This document shows positions 15,958 through 24,350 of a stretch of DNA of 26,516 nucleotides, piece after piece (positions within the stretch are counted from its first letter, which is position 1; each line of letters starts with the position of its first letter). Source of the DNA: CAZDAW01 sp964503685 (lineage in GTDB: Bacteria; Chloroflexota; Anaerolineae; Anaerolineales; Anaerolineaceae); the NCBI GenBank assembly GCA_964503685.1, contig CAZDAW010000043.1:1-26516 (forward strand), in the 5' to 3' direction. Under the pieces are notes generated by a model. That model did not search any database. It saw only the letters and a list, made by a program, of their open reading frames with translations, and had not been told where the DNA came from. The translations under genes were made by a program, and so were the position numbers.

Positions 15958-17268
15958 TTAAATGTAACAAAGTAGCTTTGCCTGGTACTCGAGTTCTGCT
16001 CGGAAATCAGGGTGGGCTATCGAAATGAGCAGGCGGGCGCGTTCACGCACGGTTTTTCCATATAAATTGACAATGCCGTATTCGGTCGCCACGTAATGGA
16101 CGTGACTGCGGGTGGTGATCACGCCAGCGCCATTTTTAAGTGTAGGGACAATTTTACTGATTTTAGTTCCATTCTTCAGGGTGGTTGTGCTGGGCAAGGC
16201 GATAATGGGCAATCCGCCCTCCGAAAGCGAAGCGCCATAAATGAAGTCGAGCTGCCCGCCAGCGCCGCTGTAAAATTTACAGCCGATGCTATCTGAGCAT
16301 ACCTGGCCGGTAAGATCAACCTCGATGGCCGAGTTGATTGCCACCTGGCGGTAGTTTTGGGCGATGACGAACGGGTTATTGATATGTTCTGTTGTTTGTA
16401 TTTCGATCAGAGGGTTATTATCCACCCAGCGGTACAATGGCCGGCTGCCCAGGATGAAGCCGGCGGTAATTTTTCCTGGGTGGAGGGTTTTACGGGCATT
16501 GGTGATGACGCCGGCCTCTACGAGCCCCATCACGCCGTCTGAAAAGAGTTCGGAATGAATGCCCAGGTCTTTTTTATGATACAGAAATTTGAGAACTGCA
16601 TCGGGTATCCCGCCGATTCCCAGTTGCAGGGTGGCGCCGTTGGGAATGATATCGGCGATGAAGCCGGCAATCTTTTCGACCACGCCATCAGCGCCCTCTT
16701 TGCCCAACGGCAATTCGAGCATCTGATAATCAACCGGTACAAAGTAATCGATGTCTTTGACGTGGATTAAAGTATCTCCCAGCGTTCGAGGCATATTGGG
16801 ATTGATCTCGGCAATGCGAATGCGCGCCGATTCAGCGGCGGTCTTCGTCAGGCCGGCCTCAATGCCGTAGGTGCAGTAACCCTGCTCATCAGGCGGCGAA
16901 AGGTGAAGCAGCGCCGCATCCAATGGCAGCACCCCATTTTTGAATAATAATGGAAATTCCGAGAGTAACACCGGGGTGAAATCGGCTCTCCCATCTTGAA
17001 TGGCCTGGCGAACGTTCCCGCCGATGAAGAGCGAATTGACTCTTAAATGACCATCCATCTCTGGCTTGACGTAATCTGCTGCGCCCAGAGTCAGGGCGTG
17101 ACAGATCTCCACGTTCTGTAATTGTGGGGCGTAATCGACGAGAGCGGCCAGCAACTTTTGCGGTATCGAGCAGTTCCCGGTCATGAAGACCCGGTCGCCC
17201 GATTTTATTGCGCGAACTGCTTCTTCTGCAGATACAATGCGAGATTGATAGAGTGTTTCCCAGTTCAT
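15958..17268 (-). CDS. Acetyl-CoA hydrolase/transferase family protein (4-hydroxybutyrate CoA-transferase-like)
   Basis: This 436-residue protein is a class I CoA-transferase of the acetyl-CoA hydrolase/4-hydroxybutyrate CoA-transferase (AbfT/Cat2) group. The CoA-binding glycine motif LQLGIGGIPDAV (214-225) precedes the catalytic glutamate E240 in GIHSELFSDG. The N-terminal half has FMTGNCSIPQ and the C-terminal half SGAGGQLDFIYGASLSEGGLPIIALPST and HVHYVATEYGIVNLYGKTVRERA, all family-typical. It moves CoA between acetyl-CoA or another acyl-CoA and a carboxylate such as 4-hydroxybutyrate, butyrate or acetate. GAGGT lies 8 bases before the ATG. Exact acceptor is undetermined; the neighbours (pyruvate kinase, KorAB) fit fermentative acyl-CoA use. 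Confidence 0.9.
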   Translation of the reverse strand: MNWETLYQSRIVSAEEAVRAIKSGDRVFMTGNCSIPQKLLAALVDYAPQLQNVEICHALTLGAADYVKPEMDGHLRVNSLFIGGNVRQAIQDGRADFTPVLLSEFPLLFKNGVLPLDAALLHLSPPDEQGYCTYGIEAGLTKTAAESARIRIAEINPNMPRTLGDTLIHVKDIDYFVPVDYQMLELPLGKEGADGVVEKIAGFIADIIPNGATLQLGIGGIPDAVLKFLYHKKDLGIHSELFSDGVMGLVEAGVITNARKTLHPGKITAGFILGSRPLYRWVDNNPLIEIQTTEHINNPFVIAQNYRQVAINSAIEVDLTGQVCSDSIGCKFYSGAGGQLDFIYGASLSEGGLPIIALPSTTTLKNGTKISKIVPTLKNGAGVITTRSHVHYVATEYGIVNLYGKTVRERARLLISIAHPDFRAELEYQAKLLCYI

Positions 17269-17358
17269 TGATGTGACCTCGGTGAAGAAGAATTTATATT
17301 GACAGAAGGGACTCTATTGATTTTATCACACCCGCTTTGGGAATTTTACGCCAGATGA

Positions 17359-17403
17359 AAAAGACACGAAGGGATTCGAATGATGGTTTCCTTCGTGTCT
17401 TTT
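17359..17403 (-). terminator. Intrinsic terminator downstream of rocD
   Basis: Inverted repeat with 14-base arms (AAAAGACACGAAGG at 17359-17372 and its complement at 17390-17403) and a 17-base loop. On the minus strand it sits about 31 bases past the rocD stop and ends in a five-T run; T/A symmetry means it could also work on the other strand. It separates argF-rocD from the CoA-transferase gene. Confidence 0.8.
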
Positions 17404-17434
17404 CTCTGATTTCATTATGCCAGATTTGATAAAA

Positions 17435-18637
17435 CTAAGGCATGGACAGGACTGCCTGGATGTGCGGCATTGCCCAATCGATCGTTGCTTTATCAATGAT
17501 CAGCGGAGGAGCAAAACGGATGACGTGTTGGTGGGTTTCTTTTGCCAGAATTCCATGCTGCTGAAGCGCCTCGCAAAAACGCCGGGCGCCGCCTGCTGAG
17601 GGTTTTAATTCCACACCAATTAAGAGGCCCTTGCCGCGAATTTCTTTCACGTGGGGACTGATGTGATCAGAGAGTAAATCCATGAGATATTTACCCTGCA
17701 CGGCGGCGTTTTCGATCAGCTTTTCTTCGACGATGACTTTTAACGAAGCGCGGGCTACAGCGCACGCCAGCGGGTTGCCGCCAAAGGTGGAACCGTGTTC
17801 ACCTGCCTGGAACAGCCCCAAAAGTTCAGGGTCTGCCAGAACTGCAGAAACAGGATAAAAGCCGCCAGAGAGCGCCTTTCCGATGACGGTTATATCTGGG
17901 CGTACATTTTCGTGCTGGCACGCAAATAACTTGCCGGTGCGTCCCAGTCCAGTCTGAATTTCGTCGGCGATCATCAGCACATTGTTCTGGCTGCACAGGG
18001 CGCGAATCTGTCGAAGGTACCCTTCGGGCGGGACAATGACGCCGGCCTCACCTTGAATAGGTTCGATCATTACCGCGGCGGTGTTGGGCGTGATTGCTGC
18101 GGCAATGGCATCGGCGTTGCCGTAAGGGACGGTGACAAAGCCCGGGGTGAAGGGTCCAAAATCGTCCCGGTAAAAGGGTTCGGTTGAGATTGAGATTTCG
18201 GTGATGGTTCTGCCGTGAAAGTTTCCGGCAACGGTGATAATTTCAGCCTGGTGGCGGGGTACTTTTTTAACCTGATAAGCCCATTTACGCGCCAGTTTGA
18301 GGGCTGTTTCGATTCCCTCTGCGCCGCTGTTCATGGGCAGCGACATGCCGTAGCCTGTCAGTTCTGCCAGCTCTTTGTACAGCAGGGGCAACTGATCGTT
18401 GCGGAACGCGCGAGATGTCAGGGTCAATCGGGCCGCTTGTTCCTGCAACGCCTCGAGAATTCGTGGATGCACATGCCCCTGATTGACCGCCGAGTAGGCG
18501 CTCAGGCAATCGAGATACCGTTTACCTTCGATATCGTACAGCCAGACGCCTTCTCCCTTGCTGATGACGACATCCAGGGGGTGATAATTGTGCGCTCCAT
18601 ATCGTTCTTCGAGTTCGATATATTCTTTTGTCAGCAT
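17435..18637 (-). CDS. rocD: Ornithine--oxo-acid transaminase
   Basis: This 400-residue class III PLP aminotransferase begins EYIELEERYGAHNYHPLDVVI, typical of ornithine aminotransferase. PLP-site residues are visible: the phosphate-binding NSGAEGIETALKLARKW, D225 in IADEIQTGLGRTG and the Schiff-base lysine K254 in VIGKALSGGF. NFHGRT and GSTFGGNPLACAVA are also present. It converts ornithine and 2-oxoglutarate to glutamate-5-semialdehyde and glutamate. The gene starts 2 bases after argF, using an AAGGA that lies within argF's last codons, so the pair forms an operon and competes or cooperates for ornithine. A strong terminator follows. Confidence 0.95.
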   Translation of the reverse strand: MLTKEYIELEERYGAHNYHPLDVVISKGEGVWLYDIEGKRYLDCLSAYSAVNQGHVHPRILEALQEQAARLTLTSRAFRNDQLPLLYKELAELTGYGMSLPMNSGAEGIETALKLARKWAYQVKKVPRHQAEIITVAGNFHGRTITEISISTEPFYRDDFGPFTPGFVTVPYGNADAIAAAITPNTAAVMIEPIQGEAGVIVPPEGYLRQIRALCSQNNVLMIADEIQTGLGRTGKLFACQHENVRPDITVIGKALSGGFYPVSAVLADPELLGLFQAGEHGSTFGGNPLACAVARASLKVIVEEKLIENAAVQGKYLMDLLSDHISPHVKEIRGKGLLIGVELKPSAGGARRFCEALQQHGILAKETHQHVIRFAPPLIIDKATIDWAMPHIQAVLSMP

Positions 18638-18639
18638 AT

Positions 18640-19566
18640 CTATTCCTTTGATAGCAGATGGATGAGAATAGCCTTTTGGGCGTGCAGGCGGTTATGCGCC
18701 TGCGGAAATAAAGCGGAATGTGGTCCATCAGCAACATCATCGGTAATTTCGTGCCCGCGGTGAGCGGGGAGGCAGTGCATCACGATCACATCGGGTCTCG
18801 CTTCGGAAACCAGTTTGGCATTCACCTGGTAAGGCGGAAAGACTGCTTCACGTTTTTTCGCTTCGGCTTCCTGCCCCATGCTGGTCCAGGTGTCGGTATA
18901 GATAACATGGGCGTCTTTAACAGCTTCGTGAGGGTCGCGTAATTGCTTGATTATGCTGCCGCTCTCAGCGGCATTCTTCTGGCCTTCTTTGACTGCCGCG
19001 GCGGGCATATCGAAACCTTCAGGATTGGCAATGGTGAAATTGGCTCCCAGTTTTGTGCAAATGTGCAGAAGGGATACGGCAACATTGTTCCCGTCGCCAA
19101 CAAAAGTCACGTTCAGTCCTTTTAATCGGCCAAATTTTTCCTGTATTGTGAGCGCGTCGGCCATGGCCTGGCAGGGATGATTGTAATCGCTTAATCCGTT
19201 TAAAACGGGTATGCTCGACCAGCGCGCCAGTTCTACAACGTGGGCATGATCAAAAACGCGCGCCATTATCGCATCGACATATCCGGCCAGCACCCTGGCG
19301 ACATCTGCGATCGATTCGCGCTGACCCAATCCAATCTCGTTAGGAGAGATATACAGGGCGTCACCGCCTAACTGGCGCATGGCCATATCGAATGAGATGC
19401 GCGTTCTGAGGCTTGGCTTCTGAAAAATCATTGCCAGCGTTTTCCCTTTCAGAATGGGTTTATTACCGCCGGCTTTCAACTCGGTTTTCAGGCTGATTGC
19501 CTGATCCAACATTCCTTGCAGATCTTTTGCTGAATAATCCTGGATCGCAATAAAATCTTTTTTCAT
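18640..19566 (-). CDS. argF: Ornithine carbamoyltransferase
   Basis: 308 residues, normal length. The carbamoyl-phosphate loop is FQKPSLRTRISF, with SLRTR (52-56) in place of the usual STRTR. HPCQ (130-133) binds carbamoyl phosphate, the SMG loop (229-231) binds ornithine, and HCLPAHRG (264-271) holds the active-site cysteine. The enzyme makes citrulline from ornithine and carbamoyl phosphate, or runs in reverse in arginine catabolism. AGGAG lies 6 bases before the ATG. It is co-transcribed with rocD, which also uses ornithine; no arginine deiminase or carbamate kinase is in the window, so direction cannot be decided. A Leu for Thr in the loop is seen in some bacterial OTCs and need not impair function. 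Confidence 0.95.
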   Translation of the reverse strand: MKKDFIAIQDYSAKDLQGMLDQAISLKTELKAGGNKPILKGKTLAMIFQKPSLRTRISFDMAMRQLGGDALYISPNEIGLGQRESIADVARVLAGYVDAIMARVFDHAHVVELARWSSIPVLNGLSDYNHPCQAMADALTIQEKFGRLKGLNVTFVGDGNNVAVSLLHICTKLGANFTIANPEGFDMPAAAVKEGQKNAAESGSIIKQLRDPHEAVKDAHVIYTDTWTSMGQEAEAKKREAVFPPYQVNAKLVSEARPDVIVMHCLPAHRGHEITDDVADGPHSALFPQAHNRLHAQKAILIHLLSKE

Positions 19567-19609
19567 GGATGCTCCTGATTTATTTGGGATGTTTAAAACA
19601 CCATTTTTT

Positions 19610-19618
19610 AGTATAACA
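19610..19618 (-). promoter_or_regulatory. Extended -10 promoter of argF-rocD
   Basis: Minus-strand TGTTATACT is an extended -10 (TGn plus TATACT), about 44 bases upstream of the argF ATG, in AT-rich DNA. No good -35 box is evident at 16-18 bases, which suits an extended -10 promoter. The divergent promoter for the histidine kinase lies about 70 bases away. Confidence 0.5.
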
Positions 19619-19687
19619 TAATGAATTGTTGCCTTACAGGGTATTTGGTGAAGATCAGGGGATTGATGTCATGCTTTTGGCGATTTG

Positions 19688-19716
19688 TTGCAATATCCTG
19701 CCGCATCAACTATAAT
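19688..19716 (+). promoter_or_regulatory. Promoter of the two-component operon
   Basis: TTGCAA (19688-19693), a 17-base spacer and a perfect TATAAT (19711-19716). The start is expected near 19723, giving a leader of only about 16 bases before the ATG at 19739, whose AAGG overlaps the start codon region, so translation initiation may not rely on a classical Shine-Dalgarno. Confidence 0.7.
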
Positions 19717-19738
19717 CGCATCCATATCGGGTGTAAGG

Positions 19739-21319
19739 ATGCGGAAAGCTGTTGTATTAATTATAGATGATGATCCGGCAACAGTGCGTTTGTTTGAACG
19801 CGTTCTAGGGCGGAAAGGCTACAAGGTCATTGGATGTCTTGACCCAAACGGGGCATTGGACTTAATCAAGCGGGAGAAAATCGACCTGCTGTTAACTGAT
19901 ATTCTCATGCCAAATCTAAATGGGTTCGATCTTATCCACCAGGCGCGGCAATATAAGCCCATGCTTGCCGTCATTGTCATCACCGGATTTGGCACAATAG
20001 AGACGGCGATCCAGGCATTACGGCAGGGCGTTGATGGGCTGATCTTAAAACCGATTCTGGATCATAACGATCTCCTTCAGGCGGTTGAACTGGCCTTGCA
20101 GGAGCAAAAACGCCGCGAAGATGCCGCCCGCTTGCAGACATTGCGCCCATTATTTGATATAACGAATGCGCTTCTTTCTGAAACTGATCTGCAAAAGTTA
20201 GCCTGGTTGATCGTTAAGAATATCTGTGAGATGTTACACTGTGATCTGGTCGGTATTTACCGCGTTGATGCAGCGCAGCAAAGTTTGATCTTGGAAGCCT
20301 CGATAGGCGTGCTTGAAAAACAGGAACACATTTCAGCAGAAAGCGGCCTTTTGGGTTGGGCTTGGAAAAATAGAATCCCTGTATTGATCAACCATGACGG
20401 GTCTGGCAGGGTAAAACACATTGATGAATTACGACGGCGCGGATTATCCAGCGCAATTTGTGTATCCATCGATGGTAAAACAGAACAATATCTGATATTT
20501 GTCGGACGGCACACTGGCAACCCGCCCTTTCGCGAATTGGATCTGGAAATGTTGAACACCATGGCGCGGCAGGCGGAAGTTGCGCTTGAAAATGCCCACC
20601 TGTATGAAGAACAGCGTAATTATGTCAAGATCATAGAGGATACTCATCAGGCGCTGATTCAAACTGAAAAAATGGCGACTGTTGGAAGAATGGTTGCCTC
20701 TATTTCACATGAAATCAATAATCCTTTACAGTCTTTGCAGAATACGCTTCATCTTGTGTCGCGAGAGAAGACGCCGCTTGAGCAACGCAAGCGTTATCTT
20801 AAAATGGCGCAGACAGAATTGGATCGTTTATCGAATACGATCCAGCGCATGCTGGATTTTTACCGGCGAGGACCGCTGGAAAAAACCCCGGTCAATATCA
20901 ATGAAATCATCGAAGTTGTATTGAGCCTGATGAATCACCAGTTGAATGAATTTTCGATTCGAGTGCATACCCAACTGGCAGATGGATTGCCGCAGGTCGA
21001 TGTGGTGATCAATCAAATTAAACAGGTTTTTTTTAATATCGTCCTGAACGCCATCGAGGCCATGCCGCAGGGAGGCGATTTAACCATCCTGTCATCGCGA
21101 GCAGATGGACAACTGGTTGTAACGTTTGAAGATACTGGCCCTGGTATTTCTGAAGAAATGCGCGCCAGATTGTTTGAACCTTTTGTCAGCACCAAACGGA
21201 ATGGAACTGGCTTGGGTTTATCGGTAAGTAATGAGATAATGAAAGCGCATGGCGGAAGTATCGAAATCGCCGGGGCAAAAGGCCAGGGAGCCTGTATCAG
21301 GGTAATATTCCCAATTTAG
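19739..21319 (+). CDS. Hybrid sensor: receiver-GAF-histidine kinase
   Basis: From the ATG at 19739 the protein is 526 residues and soluble. Order of domains: a receiver domain (about 3-120; acidic pocket D10-D12, phospho-acceptor D54 in LLLTDILMP, K104), a short coiled segment, a GAF domain (about 152-287), and a kinase core with H324 in SISHEINNPLQSL. The ATP lid follows: FFNIVLNAIEAMP (N box), FEDTGPGIS (G1) and GTGLGLSVSNEIMKAHGG (G2). The N-terminal receiver means it is controlled by an upstream phosphodonor and signals through the response regulator encoded 24 bases later. The GAF domain has no obvious chromophore cysteine, so the signal is unknown. The TTG start at 19685 lies within the promoter and is rejected. 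Confidence 0.92.
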   Translation: MRKAVVLIIDDDPATVRLFERVLGRKGYKVIGCLDPNGALDLIKREKIDLLLTDILMPNLNGFDLIHQARQYKPMLAVIVITGFGTIETAIQALRQGVDGLILKPILDHNDLLQAVELALQEQKRREDAARLQTLRPLFDITNALLSETDLQKLAWLIVKNICEMLHCDLVGIYRVDAAQQSLILEASIGVLEKQEHISAESGLLGWAWKNRIPVLINHDGSGRVKHIDELRRRGLSSAICVSIDGKTEQYLIFVGRHTGNPPFRELDLEMLNTMARQAEVALENAHLYEEQRNYVKIIEDTHQALIQTEKMATVGRMVASISHEINNPLQSLQNTLHLVSREKTPLEQRKRYLKMAQTELDRLSNTIQRMLDFYRRGPLEKTPVNINEIIEVVLSLMNHQLNEFSIRVHTQLADGLPQVDVVINQIKQVFFNIVLNAIEAMPQGGDLTILSSRADGQLVVTFEDTGPGISEEMRARLFEPFVSTKRNGTGLGLSVSNEIMKAHGGSIEIAGAKGQGACIRVIFPI

Positions 21320-21343
21320 CTATTGTTTTTGTATGGAGTTATC

Positions 21344-22093
21344 ATGACGTGGAAAATACTTGTTGTTGATGATGAAGCGATTCCTCGTGATACGTTGTCA
21401 GAAATACTGAGTCTGGAAGGGTATCAGGTTCTGGCCGTTTCCAGTGGGGAAGAAGCGTTATCCGCTATTCATGAATCGAATTACGACCTGGTAGTGTTGG
21501 ATATTATGATGCCGGGTATGAGCGGCATGGAAGTTGTTCAGAAATTAGCTGAGTTTGCTCCCGGTTTGCAAATTATCATGCTTACGGCGCATGGTTCCAT
21601 CGAATCGGCGATCGATGCACTGCGTTATCGCGTTCATGATTACATCATGAAACCGGCATCGCCGAAAGCAATCCTTGCCAGTGTAAAGAAAGCGCTTGAG
21701 AGAAGGGAGGAGTTATTGTTACAGGCAGGCGCAAACGAAGTTCAGGCAAAACTCACGCCGCAAAATATAAATCAATCGTCAAGACCGATCGATAATGAGA
21801 TTACGTTTGATACTGAACAAAGAATTGTCAGCGGCAGGGGATTAAATGTTTATCTTACGCCAACTGAAGCCAGCTTGCTGAATGTATTTCTGGATCATCC
21901 TGATCGGGTTCTTACCCATCAGGAGATCATCAAGCTGGTTGAAGGATATGATATCTCGGTGCAAGAAGCGCCGGCGTTATTACGCCCGATTGTCAGCCGG
22001 TTACGTCAGAAGTTGGCTGCCTATCCTGATACGGTTCATTGGATAAAAAATATTCGCGGGACAGGTTATCTCTTCAGTCTCAAATCAAAATAG
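21344..22093 (+). CDS. Response regulator with winged-helix (OmpR-like) output domain
   Basis: 249 residues from the ATG at 21344, which has GGAG 7 bases upstream. The receiver (about 1-120) has D9-D10, phospho-acceptor D53 in LVVLDIMMPG and K103 in DYIMKP. The output domain (about 160-249) has the OmpR/PhoB winged-helix pattern: FDTEQRIVSGRGLNVYLTPTEASLLNVFLDHPDRVLTHQEII, then VSRLRQKLA and IKNIRGTGYLF. It binds promoter DNA as a phosphorylated dimer. It follows the hybrid kinase by 24 bases and is its likely partner. The 40-residue linker between domains is unusually long. No target sites could be recognised here. Confidence 0.93.
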   Translation: MTWKILVVDDEAIPRDTLSEILSLEGYQVLAVSSGEEALSAIHESNYDLVVLDIMMPGMSGMEVVQKLAEFAPGLQIIMLTAHGSIESAIDALRYRVHDYIMKPASPKAILASVKKALERREELLLQAGANEVQAKLTPQNINQSSRPIDNEITFDTEQRIVSGRGLNVYLTPTEASLLNVFLDHPDRVLTHQEIIKLVEGYDISVQEAPALLRPIVSRLRQKLAAYPDTVHWIKNIRGTGYLFSLKSK

Positions 22094-22239
22094 GCCGTAA
22101 AAGAACCACTATCGGATAGAAAGTGCTATGGTTTATGTTAATGGAAAGTTTTTTCAAAGCAGATAAATGATTATTTACCAGACTTGAAGAAAAACCAATT
22201 CTCAGGAAGGGTTTTCAAGAGAAGAAAGAGAAGCAGAAT

Positions 22240-22749
22240 ATGGAAACGATAGAAGCGATATTAACTCGCCGGAGTATCCGAAAATATACAAATCAACCAG
22301 TTTCAGATGATCTGGTTCGCCAGTTATTGACTGCTGCAATGTATGCGCCCTCGGCGCGGAATGAACAGCCCTGGCATTTTGTTGTTATTCGCGACCATAA
22401 GATTTTGGATGAAGTGCCCGGTTTTCACCCTCAAGCGCGTATGCTGTATGAAGCTACGGTCGCCATTCTGGTATGCGGCGATAAGGAAAAAGAAAATTAT
22501 CCGGGCTACTGGGTGGTGGATTGCTCTGCGGCAACCGAGAATATCCTGCTGGCTGCTCATGGGCTGGGTCTGGGAGCTGTTTGGGTGGGTATTTATCCGC
22601 GCCCTGAAAGGATGGAGGGGATGCGAAAATTGATCGGATTGCCGGAGAGAATACTTCCTCTCGCATTGGTCTCGATCGGCTACCCTGCCGAGAAGGTAGC
22701 GCAACCGCAGCGATTTGACGAGAAGCGAATTCATTTCGAAAGGTGGTAA
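22240..22749 (+). CDS. Nitroreductase-family flavoprotein
   Basis: 169 residues, a compact nitroreductase fold. FMN-binding motifs: RRSIRKYTNQPV (10-21), PSARNEQPWHFVVI, AATENILLAAHGLGLGAVWVG and a late IGYPAEK. Family members reduce nitro compounds or quinones, or have specialised roles, using NAD(P)H. AGAG-type Shine-Dalgarno sequence precedes the ATG. It is the first gene of a plus-strand set; uppP starts 6 bases after its stop. The 146-base gap before it holds only a small weak inverted repeat (22104-22133) and no clear terminator. Confidence 0.9.
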   Translation: METIEAILTRRSIRKYTNQPVSDDLVRQLLTAAMYAPSARNEQPWHFVVIRDHKILDEVPGFHPQARMLYEATVAILVCGDKEKENYPGYWVVDCSAATENILLAAHGLGLGAVWVGIYPRPERMEGMRKLIGLPERILPLALVSIGYPAEKVAQPQRFDEKRIHFERW

Positions 22750-22755
22750 TCACTT

Positions 22756-23574
22756 GTGACGATTTTTCAAGCCATCATTTTGGGGGTTGTGCAGGGTTTG
22801 ACAGAATTCTTGCCCGTATCGAGTTCGGCGCATCTGGTTCTGATGCCTTATCTGTTGGGCTGGCAGATCCCGGCGGAGCAGGAATTTATATTCGATGTTC
22901 TGGTGCAAATGGGTACCCTGGCGGCGGTAATCGTTTATTTCTGGCGCGATTTATGGGAGATCCTTACAGCTTTTATCGATGGGATTGTTCAACGTAAACC
23001 ATTTGAAAATCAGAATTCCCGATTGGGTTGGTATTTGATTCTGGCCACTGTTCCGGCCGGCGTTTTGGGGTTAACCGTTAAAAAGGCTGTTGAGACTGCG
23101 TTTGATAGTGTGACCATGACGGGTGTTTTCTTGTTGGCAACCGCCTTATTACTGGCGCTGGCTGAAGTGATCGGGAAGCGAGCCCGCGCAATCAATCAGC
23201 TCCCCTGGCTCGCTGCGTTATGGATCGGTTGTTGTCTGGCAATTTCCATCTTCCCGGGGGTTTCGCGTTCGGGCGCGACGATCACGGGAGGTATGACGCG
23301 TCATCTGGAGAGAAACGCGGCTGCACGGTTTTCTTTTCTGATGTCAATTCCGATTATGCTGGCTGCCGGATTGCTGGAGACCATCGATTTGCTGTACAGT
23401 CCGGTTCTGGCAGAGTTTTTACCGGCAGTGATTATCGGTTTTGTGACAGCAGGGATTGTCGGTTACCTGTCAATTCATTGGTTTCTCAAATACCTGGCTC
23501 GTCGCAGTCTGTTCGTTTTTTCAGGGTACTGCGCGGTGATTGGGATTCTGGCGATAATCCTGATGGTTCTTTAG
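22756..23574 (+). CDS. uppP: Undecaprenyl-diphosphatase
   Basis: 272 residues with about 8 membrane segments, starting with GTG after a GGTGG. Both BacA/UppP signatures are present: GLTEFLPVSSSAH (14-26, with E17 and H26) and PGVSRSGATITGGM (167-180, with catalytic R171). The enzyme dephosphorylates undecaprenyl diphosphate so the lipid carrier can be reused for peptidoglycan and other envelope polymers, and its overexpression gives bacitracin resistance. It follows the nitroreductase by 6 bases and precedes the lipoprotein by 16 bases. Confidence 0.95.
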   Translation: MTIFQAIILGVVQGLTEFLPVSSSAHLVLMPYLLGWQIPAEQEFIFDVLVQMGTLAAVIVYFWRDLWEILTAFIDGIVQRKPFENQNSRLGWYLILATVPAGVLGLTVKKAVETAFDSVTMTGVFLLATALLLALAEVIGKRARAINQLPWLAALWIGCCLAISIFPGVSRSGATITGGMTRHLERNAAARFSFLMSIPIMLAAGLLETIDLLYSPVLAEFLPAVIIGFVTAGIVGYLSIHWFLKYLARRSLFVFSGYCAVIGILAIILMVL

Positions 23575-23590
23575 GAGCAGTCAGCAGCGA

Positions 23591-24337
23591 ATGAAAAGGA
23601 ATGAGATTCGCAGGGCGAGGATTGATTGGGCCAGTTTCATTTTGCTCGTTAATTTAATTTTCTTGCCTGCCTGTTCTCTCCAAACGCCTTCTGAAACTCC
23701 CACGCCGCATTTGATCAGGATACAGTACACGCCGGCGGTGCGCTCATTGAGTACCATCATACAGGCATGCGCCTGGGAAAATCAGCATATTAACCTGCTG
23801 GCTGAGGAATTGCCGGCGCAGGCGCTTGATTTGCAAAGCGCCGATTTAGTCATCAGATTGGGCGAACCGCGCCCCATGCCGGCTTTCTCAGCGCCAGTGG
23901 GTTGGGACGATCTTGTTTTGGTTGTACACCCCGCCAATCCGTTGACGACAATTAATACCGGGCAGGTCAGGCAAATCTTCACCGGCAATGTTCAACGATG
24001 GACCGACCTGACCGGCCAGGAAGAAACGATTCAGGTATGGGATTATCCAATGGGTAACGAAATACAGGGAATATTTCATTCTGCCCTATCTGAAGGGAAT
24101 ACACGCTACAGTCTGGCGCATTTGGCGCCCGACCCGGCTGCCATGCTTGAGGCGATAGGCGGCGACCCGGCAGCGATTGGTTATATACCCAAAAGCTGGT
24201 TGTCTCCGGCGGTGAAGGAAGTTACTATAGAAGGTCAAATCAAAGAATTGCTTCACCAGCCGGTACTGGTACTGGCGGGAGAGGAACCCAGCGGCGCTGC
24301 CAGAGATTTTTTGGCTTGTTTGCAGTCCTATTTCTAA
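23591..24337 (+). CDS. PstS-like substrate-binding lipoprotein
   Basis: 248 residues. The signal peptide ends in a lipobox LPAC with C28, so it is a membrane-anchored lipoprotein. The body is one-and-a-half lobes of a PBP-like fold: the family pattern LVVHPANPLTTINTGQVRQIFTGNVQRWTDLTG (about 112-144) is characteristic of phosphate/phosphonate-type PBP2 proteins, and GDPAAIGYIPKSWL is the later part. It is shorter than typical PstS (about 320-350 residues) and lacks most of an obvious first lobe. No pst ABC transporter genes follow, so it is an orphan, possibly a sensor or envelope component. AGGAG lies 14 bases before the ATG, a little far. Confidence 0.75.
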   Translation: MKRNEIRRARIDWASFILLVNLIFLPACSLQTPSETPTPHLIRIQYTPAVRSLSTIIQACAWENQHINLLAEELPAQALDLQSADLVIRLGEPRPMPAFSAPVGWDDLVLVVHPANPLTTINTGQVRQIFTGNVQRWTDLTGQEETIQVWDYPMGNEIQGIFHSALSEGNTRYSLAHLAPDPAAMLEAIGGDPAAIGYIPKSWLSPAVKEVTIEGQIKELLHQPVLVLAGEEPSGAARDFLACLQSYF

Positions 24338-24350
24338 GAAAAAAGTTTTA

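Noticed and set aside
17285..17330. Plus-strand TTGACA followed by an AT-rich block
   Set aside because: It faces the rocD terminator and no plus-strand gene follows; probably chance.
22104..22156. Inverted repeat AACCA...TGGTT followed by a T-run
   Set aside because: The T-run begins about 15 bases past the stem and the stem is 5 bp, so an intrinsic terminator is not supported.
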